From Roseiconus nitratireducens (GTDB taxonomy: Bacteria > Planctomycetota > Planctomycetia > Pirellulales > Pirellulaceae): DNA of 64,000 nucleotides. The stretch lies in NCBI RefSeq assembly GCF_008629675.1, contig NZ_VWOX01000001.1, positions 620,001 to 684,000 on the forward strand, read 5' to 3'. The translations under genes were made by a program, and so were the position numbers. The notes beneath the pieces are model-generated. The model searched no databases. It saw only the letters and a program-made list of their open reading frames with translations, and was not told the origin of the DNA. Shown here piece by piece: positions 1 to 8,179 of the stretch. Each line of letters begins with the position of its first letter. Position 1 is the stretch's first letter.

Positions 1-2
1 TG

Positions 3-1154
3 ATTCTGCAGCGGACTTTTTGGGGACTGTACCTGCTGCTGGGAATTGCAGCGGTTGCGATCTTCGTGTTCACCATCATTGTTGCGCGTCTGCAAAGGGA
101 AGCGCGGCGCGCGGCGATCGAGGCAAAACAACTCGGGCAGTACACGCTGCAAGAAAAGATCGGCGCCGGTGCGATGGGCGAAGTCTATCGCGCCTATCAC
201 TCGATGCTGCGTCGTCCGACTGCCGTCAAAATGTTGAACCTGGATCTGATGAACGAGACTTCGATCGGCCGTTTTGAGCGCGAAGTCCAGATTACCTGCA
301 AGTTGAACAATCCCCACACCATCGCGATCTACGACTACGGTCGCACGCCCGAAGGCGTTTTCTATTATGCGATGGAGTACCTTGACGGGATCAATTTGCA
401 GACGCTGGTTGAACGCTATGGCCCGCAACCGGAAGCCCGCGTGATCCATATCCTCGACCAGATCTGTGCTTCGCTCTATGAGGCCCATTCCAGTGGCCTG
501 GTGCACCGGGACGTGAAGCCGGCGAACATCATGATCAATCACCGTGGCGGTGAGCCCGACATCATCAAGGTCCTGGATTTCGGCTTGGTCAAGGCGGTCG
601 ACGAAAACCATCCCTCTGACAAGTCCGGCGCCGGATCGTTGACCGGTACGCCGTTGTACATGTCGCCCGAAGCGTTTCAGACGCCCAATGCGGTCGACGG
701 ACGAAGCGACTTGTATGCTGTCGGAGCGGTCGGCTATTTCTTGTTGACCGGCCAGCCGGTTTTTTCTGCTTCAAACATTGGCGAACTCTGCAACTTGCAC
801 ACGACGGCGACGCCGGAAGCCCCATCCAAACGTGTCCCAGGTTCCGTGTCGCCGGAACTCGAAAACGCGTTGCTCTCCTGTTTGGAAAAGACCCTTGCAC
901 AACGACCGCAGACCGCACGCGATTTGGCGGATCTGCTTCAGCGTTCTCCCGAAGCCGGAAATTGGAGCGTCCGCGATGCAGACGCCTGGTGGAGACGTCA
1001 CAACCGCGAGTTGCACGCACTTGCCCCACGCCCGCTGGGTGATCCGGGAGAATCGGGCGGTCCGGAAGATTCTCGGAGTGCTCCGACCGCCGAAGAAACT
1101 TTCAAAAGCGACATCACCGAGAACGCGGCGCTCGACCAAACGATCGATCATTGA
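3..1154 (+). CDS. Membrane-anchored serine/threonine protein kinase (5' end outside window)
   Basis: The frame is open from the window edge, so the gene is 5'-truncated; 383 codons are visible. Counting from the first complete codon, residues 7-29 are a strongly hydrophobic membrane segment followed by a basic stretch. The Hanks-type kinase domain then starts with the glycine-rich loop GAGAMGEV (about 54-61) and the invariant Lys in AVKML (76). The catalytic loop is HRDVKPAN (Asp 170), DFG is at 192-194, and MSPE stands for APE. All key catalytic residues are present, so an active kinase is expected. The membrane segment lies before the kinase domain, opposite to PknB-type enzymes, so an extracytoplasmic part may precede it outside the window. 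The C-terminal 60 residues are acidic and low in complexity. The stop is 17 bp from the convergent TolC-like gene. Confidence 0.93.
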   Translation: MLQRTFWGLYLLLGIAAVAIFVFTIIVARLQREARRAAIEAKQLGQYTLQEKIGAGAMGEVYRAYHSMLRRPTAVKMLNLDLMNETSIGRFEREVQITCKLNNPHTIAIYDYGRTPEGVFYYAMEYLDGINLQTLVERYGPQPEARVIHILDQICASLYEAHSSGLVHRDVKPANIMINHRGGEPDIIKVLDFGLVKAVDENHPSDKSGAGSLTGTPLYMSPEAFQTPNAVDGRSDLYAVGAVGYFLLTGQPVFSASNIGELCNLHTTATPEAPSKRVPGSVSPELENALLSCLEKTLAQRPQTARDLADLLQRSPEAGNWSVRDADAWWRRHNRELHALAPRPLGDPGESGGPEDSRSAPTAEETFKSDITENAALDQTIDH

Positions 1155-1171
1155 GCCAACCGAGCTTGGGT

Positions 1172-3046
1172 TCAAGCCGGCCCCGTGACCTGCCACCCAA
1201 GTGCCCACTGCAGCTGGAATTGTGCCTGGTTGAAGTCCACCACGGCTTGCAGGTAGGCGCGTCGCGCCGACTCCAACGCTTGCAACGACTGAAGTGCCTC
1301 CAGGGGCAACCCCTGGCCGTCTCGGATCCGTTCGACGTTCAACCGGTAAGAGTCCTCCGCCGAGGCAATTGCCTGCCGCGTCGCCTCGATTCGTTGGCGG
1401 CGATATTCCACCCGGCTGCAAGCCTCGGAGACTTCCCGCGCCACCTGGTCCATCACGCGGATCTTTTCGAACTTTGCCTGCTGAAGTCGCGCCGTCGACT
1501 GACGCCGCGCCGCATGTTCGCCAAAGCCCAAATTGCGAACCTCCCAAGTAACCAGAGCGTCGAAGTCATAGCGGCCTTCGACATTGTTGAGGTCATTGCC
1601 CAGCCCGCCGCCGAATCCTCCCGTGCTGAATCCCAGCAATACGCTGGGCACAAATGGTGCGTACTTTTGACGTCGATACGCTTCGCAGGCCGCCGCCACC
1701 AAAGCCTGGGATTCCTTCAGTTCCGGACGCATTGCCAATGCGGTGCCGATCAGACTGGATTTGTCCTGCCCCGACGCCGTCAGCTCCAGCGGCACCACCG
1801 TGACGTCTAGCGGAACCAGCTGCACCGACGCATCCATGCTGAGCGCTTGGGCCAGGCGAGCCGAGGCGATTGCGATTTCTTCGCGTGCGGCGATCAGGCG
1901 ATTGTCGACCAGATTCTGTTCCGTCCGCACGCGGTCGGCATCGGCGCGTAACCCTTGTCCGGCGGCGGCAAAGTCCGTCGTCAGTTTGGTCAAATCCGCC
2001 GCACGCGTGCTTGAATCCTGCAAGATGCTGGCGTCCTGGCAGGCGGCCAATAGATCGAAGTAGGCAATCGCAACACGCAGCAATTGTTCGTTGACGACCG
2101 CCTTCGCGGCGTGTCCCTGGGCCCACGCACGCTTTTCGGCGACCTGGGGGAGAAATAGGGCGTCGGCCAGGTGAAACCGTGCGACCAGTCCCGGGCGAGG
2201 CGTGGTGCCCGCACCGGTCGCTCCGGCACCCAATCCGTACTGGAACGAGTTGCGATTGACGTCGACAATCTCTCCATTGCTTGCCTGGTAGTTTCCGTCG
2301 TGCCGATGGAAACTGAAACCGGATTGGATGGACGGCAGCCACAGGGATTCGGCTTGCATCAGTTGGGCATAAGCTTCCTGGACACGCCACCGCGCCAGAC
2401 CGACCGCGGGGTGTTGTCCGCCGATCATCGCCAGAGCAGTGGGCAGATTCAATTCCATCGTCGGATCCGCCTGGCCGGTAACCTGCGAAGCGGCCGCCGA
2501 GTTTTCGGCGGAGTTTGCGTCGGATTCAACCAGACGGTCATCGGCGGACCGGCCTTGGTTTGCCGACGCCACTCGCGTCGGCGCGTCGGACCCGGCGGGC
2601 GACGCCACGGGCACGTCCGTCGGTTCCAGTTCGACCAGGTTGTCGAACGTCCGGTCCGAGGGACTGCCGATCCATTCCGCGGCGGTCGCTTTCGCCTGAT
2701 CGGCGGTTTCGCCCAACGGGGGGGCGGAAGTGAGCATCCCGGACCAGGAATGATCTTGGGCGGGCGTCGCGGGGCGTTCGACGCGATGCGTCACGGGCAG
2801 AATCTGCTGGCCGACCCAGTTGTCGTTGTCGATCAAGGCCGTGTCGTTGTCGACGGTGGTCGGCTCATTTGCAACGCCATTCGTTTTCGCCGAAACGACC
2901 TCACCGCGGGCGGTCGGCTCCGTCGGTTCGACGGGCGCCGCACGCGACGCGGAAATCACGTCCTTGGGGGTGTGCGAGGTTAGCGCCGTGGAAGCCGCGC
3001 ATCCGCTGCAGGCCACCAAGAATAGCAATAACGATTGGCGGGGCAT
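1172..3046 (-). CDS. TolC-family outer-membrane efflux lipoprotein
   Basis: This 624-aa protein is the outer-membrane channel of an RND efflux system. The start is set at 3046 because an almost perfect Shine-Dalgarno (AGGAGG, 3052-3057) lies 5 nt upstream, and the encoded N-terminus is a lipoprotein signal (MPRQSLLLFLVACSGC, lipidated Cys 16). An open frame continues upstream to 3199 but is not needed. About 180 residues of Pro/Thr/Asp-rich sequence precede the outer-membrane efflux (OEP) domain, which starts near MELNLPTALAM and shows the usual two helical-hairpin repeats rich in Ala, Gln and Arg. It is divergent from the adaptor and pump genes at 3409-8101, which fits a tripartite complex. 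The substrate cannot be read from sequence. The long pre-domain linker is unusual for this family. Confidence 0.9.
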   Translation of the reverse strand: MPRQSLLLFLVACSGCAASTALTSHTPKDVISASRAAPVEPTEPTARGEVVSAKTNGVANEPTTVDNDTALIDNDNWVGQQILPVTHRVERPATPAQDHSWSGMLTSAPPLGETADQAKATAAEWIGSPSDRTFDNLVELEPTDVPVASPAGSDAPTRVASANQGRSADDRLVESDANSAENSAAASQVTGQADPTMELNLPTALAMIGGQHPAVGLARWRVQEAYAQLMQAESLWLPSIQSGFSFHRHDGNYQASNGEIVDVNRNSFQYGLGAGATGAGTTPRPGLVARFHLADALFLPQVAEKRAWAQGHAAKAVVNEQLLRVAIAYFDLLAACQDASILQDSSTRAADLTKLTTDFAAAGQGLRADADRVRTEQNLVDNRLIAAREEIAIASARLAQALSMDASVQLVPLDVTVVPLELTASGQDKSSLIGTALAMRPELKESQALVAAACEAYRRQKYAPFVPSVLLGFSTGGFGGGLGNDLNNVEGRYDFDALVTWEVRNLGFGEHAARRQSTARLQQAKFEKIRVMDQVAREVSEACSRVEYRRQRIEATRQAIASAEDSYRLNVERIRDGQGLPLEALQSLQALESARRAYLQAVVDFNQAQFQLQWALGWQVTGPA

Positions 3047-3050
3047 CCGT

Positions 3051-3059
3051 CCCTCCTCC
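3051..3059 (-). promoter_or_regulatory. Strong Shine-Dalgarno deciding the TolC-like start
   Basis: The minus strand reads GGAGGAGGG just before the ATG at 3046. It fixes the internal start over the longer open frame. Confidence 0.8.
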
Positions 3060-3248
3060 GCAGGTCTAGTCCGTACCGTCGTGTGCGTCGCTCCGAAAGC
3101 AATGATCGCAGTGGTCATGCTTCGGCAATCGGGCAGACCGGTGGTGACGGCTGAAGGCGCTGGGGCGGAAAAACGCGGCTGGTTGCACGTCGAAATCATT
3201 TGTTGTGCGATGTATGCTGGATAGCTGAACTGACCAAAGTCCGATGCT

Positions 3249-3287
3249 GGAACCGGTCACAACGCTCGTACGGGTTGTACCGGTTCC
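3249..3287. repeat. 9-bp perfect inverted repeat with inner stem, candidate operator or leader hairpin
   Basis: The arms GGAACCGGT (3249-3257) and ACCGGTTCC (3279-3287) are perfect inverted copies. Inside them CAAC (3260-3263) can pair with GTTG (3274-3277). It lies 121 bp upstream of the adaptor start. It could bind a dimeric regulator or fold in the adaptor leader RNA; sequence alone cannot separate the two. Confidence 0.5.
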
Positions 3288-3408
3288 TCGGCAGTTCCCC
3301 GCCCCGGCTCTGCTTGCCGCTGCACTCGCCTTTGCCCCTGGCGTACTTGATCCGACCCGGCTTGTCCGGGCGGAACGTTGCGCCTCTGAATTCCAAGGAA
3401 CCGATTTG

Positions 3409-4812
3409 ATGAGTTTCCGTCCCTCGCGGCACCGCCGGTGTCTACCCATGGCTCGATGTCTGCCCATGGCGCTGGTGGCAGCGATGATCGTTGCCAGCGG
3501 ATGCACGCCGAATCAGCCGGTGGTGGAAAAGTCGACGTCCACCGGCAAGGTTCCCGTTCGGACGGTTGCCGTGATGCAAACGGAAGTCCGTCGGACCACC
3601 ACGCAACCCGCGACCGTGCACGCGTTCTACCGCGCCGAGATGCGGGCCAAGGCCAGCGGCTACGTCAAGCAAATCTTCGTGGACATCGGCGACGTCGTCC
3701 AAGCCGGAGCCAAATTGGCCGAGATCGATGTCCCCGAACTGAACAAGGAACGGTTGGTCATCGAGTCGCGCATCGGCCGGTTGAAAGCCGAGGAGGAACG
3801 GGCGCAGGCGAATTTGGACTTGGCCCAAGCGGGCGTGCGGTCGGCGGAGGCCAAACGCGAGGAAGCCAAGTCGGGGTTGAAGCGGGCCGAAGCCGCTTTG
3901 GCCGCCGCGGATGCCGAATACGAACGCACCGACGACCTGGTGCAGCGACAATCACTTCAGCCACGCGTTTTGGACGAAGTCCGCAAGCGACGTGACTCCC
4001 AGCGGGCCAATCGCGATTCGGTGGCGTCATCGATTGATTCGGCCGAAGCCGAGGTCGCCGTCGCTCAGGCACGCCGGGCTGCTGCCGAGGCCGACCTCCG
4101 CGTCGCCCAGGCTGAAACGCAGATCGCCCAGCGTCAATTGGAGCAGGCGGACGTGCTGCTGGACTACGCCATCGTGAAGGCACCTTTTGACGGCGTGATC
4201 ACCGACCGCAGGGTCGAGCCCGGTGAGTTGGTGCGTGAATCCAGCGAGGTCGGAACGGGCGCGCCGCTGTTCGTGGTCAGCCAGACGAATCGGGTGCGGA
4301 TTCACATTCCCGTTCCCGAGGGTGATGCCGCGCTGGTCAATCGCGGCGACAAAGTCTCGCTGACCTTTCCTTCTTTCGCGTCGGAGTCACCGGTGGAAGG
4401 AACCGTGACCCGGTTGAGCGGCAGTTTGGATCCCAGCACGCGGACCATGTTGGTCGAAGTGGAGGTCGACAACGCGGATGGCAAGCTGATCCCGGGGATG
4501 TTCGGGCAGGCAACGATTGAGTTGTCCACGCAAGTCGCGGCCAATACCCTGCCGTCACGCGCGGTCCGGTTCGGAGAGGACGGCCAAGCGTATGTGTATG
4601 TGGTCGGGGACGACCAGAAAGTGTCGGTCGCGACGGTGCAAACCGGAAACGATGACGGGGCACAGATCGAAATCCTTTCCGGAGTGCGAGCCGGACAGCA
4701 CGTGATTGATGCTCATCTGAAACGGTTCGTCGACGGCGAGCAGGTTGCCGTCCTGGCCGCAAATTCGCCCCCCTCTCCCACGAGACCGGGCGACCTCCCC
4801 GACTCGATTTGA
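3409..4812 (+). CDS. RND efflux periplasmic adaptor (HlyD/AcrA type membrane-fusion protein)
   Basis: This 467-aa adaptor bridges the inner-membrane pump and the outer-membrane channel. The ATG at 3409 is chosen because AAGGAA lies 7-8 nt upstream and a lipoprotein signal follows, ending in the lipobox VASGC; a later ATG at 3448 would keep the same signal. Downstream come a barrel-sandwich (lipoyl-like) half, KASGYVKQIFVDIGDVVQAG, and a long Ala/Glu/Arg-rich coiled-coil hairpin (about residues 105-235). The second half-lipoyl segment ADVLLDYAIVKAPFDGVI follows, then beta-barrel and membrane-proximal domains. The order and length are standard for the family. The pump gene follows after 145 bp. 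Substrate specificity is unknown. Confidence 0.93.
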   Translation: MSFRPSRHRRCLPMARCLPMALVAAMIVASGCTPNQPVVEKSTSTGKVPVRTVAVMQTEVRRTTTQPATVHAFYRAEMRAKASGYVKQIFVDIGDVVQAGAKLAEIDVPELNKERLVIESRIGRLKAEEERAQANLDLAQAGVRSAEAKREEAKSGLKRAEAALAAADAEYERTDDLVQRQSLQPRVLDEVRKRRDSQRANRDSVASSIDSAEAEVAVAQARRAAAEADLRVAQAETQIAQRQLEQADVLLDYAIVKAPFDGVITDRRVEPGELVRESSEVGTGAPLFVVSQTNRVRIHIPVPEGDAALVNRGDKVSLTFPSFASESPVEGTVTRLSGSLDPSTRTMLVEVEVDNADGKLIPGMFGQATIELSTQVAANTLPSRAVRFGEDGQAYVYVVGDDQKVSVATVQTGNDDGAQIEILSGVRAGQHVIDAHLKRFVDGEQVAVLAANSPPSPTRPGDLPDSI

Positions 4813-4957
4813 GCACCCACCCTTTTTGACAGCTGGCCAACTTTCGCTGCCGGCAAACCCGCAGGGCGTTGGATTGCGTTGGGGGCGGAACGACTTCGCC
4901 CCGACGATCGCAACGCGGCCGATCACCGATGACGCAACGTAGACGAGAACCACTTCG

Positions 4958-7900
4958 ATGGGATTGATTCGATTTTCGCTTGGCAACCGTTTCGCCGTTC
5001 TGGGGGCCGTGGTGGCGTTGTGCGTTTTGGGCGCCGCCGTGATCCCGTCGATCACGATTGACATCCTGCCCGATTTCAAGAAGCCGGTCGTGGTCAGTTT
5101 CTTCTCCTATCCGGGGCTGCCCACGATGGAGATGGAAAAGTCGGTTACGTCGCGGGTCGAACGCGCACTGACACTGGCGGGGAAAATCGAACACCAGGAA
5201 TCACGCACGGTTCCGGGCGCGGCGGTGATCAAGGTGTTTTTTCAACCGGGCGCGGATCCCAGTTCGGCGATGAATGACATCGTGAACTTGGAAGCAAGTG
5301 ACATGTTTCACCTGCCGCCGGGGATCGAGTGGCCTTTCACGCTGCGCAGCGAGCCGGCCAATCTGCCCGTCGTCCTGGCCGCGATCTCGGGTGAAGGGCT
5401 CAGTGAATCCGAACTCTACACCATCGGATACTACGCGGTCCGCAACAAAATGGGCGGCCTGAAGGGCGTGCAGATCCCGCACCCCTTCGGTGGCAAATTC
5501 CGCCAGATGATGGTGTACGTCGATCCGGCAAAACTGCAGGCCTACCACGTCAGCGCGACCGACGTGGTTCAGGCCATGCGCAAATCCAATCTGGTGTTGG
5601 CTGCCGGGACGGCACGCGTGGGCGGAACCGACTACCAAATTCATCCACGCAACACGTTGCCGACGACCGCCGAGATCGAAGCGATCCCGATCGCCGTGCG
5701 CGACGACCGTCCGATCTTCATTCGAGACGTCGCACGCGTGGTGGACGATGCGGCCTTGCAATACAACATCGTGCGTGTCAACGGAAAACGCAGCGTCTAC
5801 TGCCCGCTGCTCCGCGAGCCGGGCGAAAACACGATCGCGGTCGTGGACCGGATCTACGACGGGATCGGAACCGAAATCCCCAAGATGAAGGAGCGAGGCG
5901 ACATTCCCGAGGCCACCGAGGTGACGTTGGTTTCGGACCAATCCAGCTACATCCGGAAGGCGATGCGGAACCTGCTGGTTCAAATCGGTTTGGGGGCGCT
6001 GTTGGTTTCGATCGTCGTGCTGGTTTTCCTCCGTCGGGTGCTTCCGACGGTGATCATTGTCGCCACCATCGCCTTCGCCGTGTTGATCGGTGCGTTGGGC
6101 TTTGCCTTCACCGGGCAGACGATCAACGTGATGACGTTGGGCGGAATCGCCCTGGCGATCGGCACGGTGGTGGATGCCGGGATCGTCGTCGTCGAGAACG
6201 TGATTCGGCATCAGCGGATGGGCAAGTCCGCATTGGAAGCCGCTCGTGATGGAACCGAAGAGGTCTCCGGTGCAATTCTGGCGGGGACCGTGACCACGTT
6301 GGCGGTGTTCTTGCCGGCGGTCTTTCTGACGGGAATGATCAAGTACCTGTTCACGCCGCTGTCGCTTGCGGCCACGTTGACGATTGGCGCTTCGTACATT
6401 CTTGCGCTGACCGTCGTGCCGGCGTTTTGCGCCACCTTTGTCAGGCAACGTGTCCGGTCCGGCCAGGATCTGGAGACGGAGTCCGAGCTTTCCGAAACGC
6501 CGCCGCGCGGGCTGTACGGAAGAATGTTGGGTGCGGTTTTGGCTGCCCCAGCCATCACGTCGCTGTTGATTGTCGTTGCGGTCGGGGCAACCTTCCTGCT
6601 GTGGCCGCGGATCGGCACGGAACTGTTTCCCAGTGTGGATGCGGGCACGTTCGAGCTGCGGATCAAGACGCTGCCGGGAACGGCATTGGTGGAAACAGAA
6701 AAGCTGGTCGCGCGGATCGAAGACACGATCAAGGACGTGATCCCGGAGGACGAAATCGAAACACTGATTTCCAACATCGGTCTGCCCGTCGGCAAGGGCG
6801 CCGGGTTCTCGACCGTGCTCAGTTCCAATTCCGGGCCGGACACCGCCTACGTGATCGTCAACCTGAGACAGGAGGGAAGGAGCACCGGTACCGACACCTA
6901 CATCCGGCGATTGCGAGAGGAATTGGCGTCGGAATATCCGTTGGAGCAATTCCTGTTTGTCTCCGGCGGCATCGTCAACATGGCGCTCAATGAAGGGGTT
7001 CCCACACCCATCAGTGTCCAGGTTTCTGCGGGAACGATTGGACAATGCCGGGACGCTGCCGAACGCATTGTCGAAGCGATCGAACCGATTGCCGGCACAG
7101 CGGACGTGCAAATCGCTCAGTCCCTGGACTATCCGCAGTTTGACGTCCAGGTCGATCGCACCCGTGCCCAATACCTTGGTGTTGACCAGGAACAGGTCGC
7201 ACAAACCATTTTGACCGCACTCGGGTCCAGCGTCGGCTATGCGCCAACGATTTGGATTGATCCCAAGTCGGGAACCGACTTTTTCATGGGCGTGCAGTAC
7301 GAGTCCAACGACTTTCAATCGCTAGACGATGTTCGCAACATCCCGATCTCATTGGAGACGGCCGACGGACCGATCACGATTCCGTTGTCCAACGTGGCCA
7401 CGGTGAAGCGGGTGACCATTCCAGGCGAAATCGCCCACTACAACATTTCTCGCGTCAATGACGTTCACGTCAACGTCGCCGATCGTGACCTCGGCTCGGT
7501 GGCTCGCGATATTGAAACGAAGTTGGCGGGGATGGAGTTTCCCAACGGCGTGTCGGTGACGCTCCGTGGGCCGATCGAGAAAATGCGTTCGGGGATGAGC
7601 TTGCTGGGAGTGGGGCTAGCGGTTGCCGCATTGCTCGTCTACCTGGTCCTGATGGCCCAGTTCCGATCCTTCATGGACCCGCTGATCATCATGCTGGCGG
7701 TACCACTGGGGATCGGTGGTGTGATGCTGATCCTGTATCTGACCAACACGTACATCAACATCCAGTCCCTGATGGGCACGCTGATGATGATCGGGGTGGT
7801 TGTCAACAATTCCATTCTGTTGGTCGAATTCGCCAATCGCCGGAGGGCCGCCGGTTTCTCGGCTCATCAGGCCGCGATGTCCGCGGCCCAGATCCGGTTG

Positions 7901-8101
7901 CGCCCGATCCTGATGACGTCATTGACGCTGGTCGCTTCGATGCTCCCGCTGTCGATCCAGTTCGCGCCGGGCAATGAAGCGATGATCCCGTTGGCCCGGG
8001 CACTGCTGGGCGGCATGATCGTTTCCACGCTCTTGACCTTGGTGTTGGTCCCCTGCGTTTACAAGTTGGTTCATCAGTCTTCTGATCCGGCAACCGTCTG
8101 A
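4958..8101 (+). CDS. RND efflux pump inner-membrane subunit (AcrB/HAE-like)
   Basis: This 1047-aa protein is full length for an RND pump driven by the proton gradient. It starts with MGLIRFSLGNRFAVLG and the first membrane helix. A large periplasmic porter region follows, then transmembrane helices 2-6 beginning near AMRNLLVQIGLGALLVSIVVL, a second porter loop from about residue 550, and a C-terminal helix cluster. TM4 carries GGIALAIGTVVDAGIVVVENV, the functionally important RND segment. Together with the adaptor upstream and the divergent TolC-like gene it makes a complete tripartite exporter. The sequence resembles the hydrophobe/amphiphile subgroup more than the metal subgroup seen at 37728-40955; this is inference. 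A weak GACGAG ribosome site precedes the ATG. Confidence 0.94.
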   Translation: MGLIRFSLGNRFAVLGAVVALCVLGAAVIPSITIDILPDFKKPVVVSFFSYPGLPTMEMEKSVTSRVERALTLAGKIEHQESRTVPGAAVIKVFFQPGADPSSAMNDIVNLEASDMFHLPPGIEWPFTLRSEPANLPVVLAAISGEGLSESELYTIGYYAVRNKMGGLKGVQIPHPFGGKFRQMMVYVDPAKLQAYHVSATDVVQAMRKSNLVLAAGTARVGGTDYQIHPRNTLPTTAEIEAIPIAVRDDRPIFIRDVARVVDDAALQYNIVRVNGKRSVYCPLLREPGENTIAVVDRIYDGIGTEIPKMKERGDIPEATEVTLVSDQSSYIRKAMRNLLVQIGLGALLVSIVVLVFLRRVLPTVIIVATIAFAVLIGALGFAFTGQTINVMTLGGIALAIGTVVDAGIVVVENVIRHQRMGKSALEAARDGTEEVSGAILAGTVTTLAVFLPAVFLTGMIKYLFTPLSLAATLTIGASYILALTVVPAFCATFVRQRVRSGQDLETESELSETPPRGLYGRMLGAVLAAPAITSLLIVVAVGATFLLWPRIGTELFPSVDAGTFELRIKTLPGTALVETEKLVARIEDTIKDVIPEDEIETLISNIGLPVGKGAGFSTVLSSNSGPDTAYVIVNLRQEGRSTGTDTYIRRLREELASEYPLEQFLFVSGGIVNMALNEGVPTPISVQVSAGTIGQCRDAAERIVEAIEPIAGTADVQIAQSLDYPQFDVQVDRTRAQYLGVDQEQVAQTILTALGSSVGYAPTIWIDPKSGTDFFMGVQYESNDFQSLDDVRNIPISLETADGPITIPLSNVATVKRVTIPGEIAHYNISRVNDVHVNVADRDLGSVARDIETKLAGMEFPNGVSVTLRGPIEKMRSGMSLLGVGLAVAALLVYLVLMAQFRSFMDPLIIMLAVPLGIGGVMLILYLTNTYINIQSLMGTLMMIGVVVNNSILLVEFANRRRAAGFSAHQAAMSAAQIRLRPILMTSLTLVASMLPLSIQFAPGNEAMIPLARALLGGMIVSTLLTLVLVPCVYKLVHQSSDPATV

Positions 8102-8179
8102 ACGGTCAAGGCGGCGCGGAACGTTCAAGTGGCACAGGCGAGGTGCCGGGCGTTGTCGCAGGCATTTCGATTCCGGCCG

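Larger units (their letters stand above)
3047..3408. promoter_or_regulatory. Divergent control region of the RND efflux genes
   Basis: These 362 bp separate the divergent TolC-like and adaptor genes and hold no convincing gene. The open frames running through it are upstream extensions without ribosome sites or domain content. It must carry promoters for both directions; I see no clear -35/-10 pair. It contains the inverted repeat listed at 3249-3287. Confidence 0.6.

Noticed and set aside
5201..7318. 705-codon minus-strand open frame inside the RND pump gene
   Set aside because: His/Asp/Gly/Arg-rich composition typical of antisense reading in GC-rich DNA; the pump gene on the plus strand is unmistakable.
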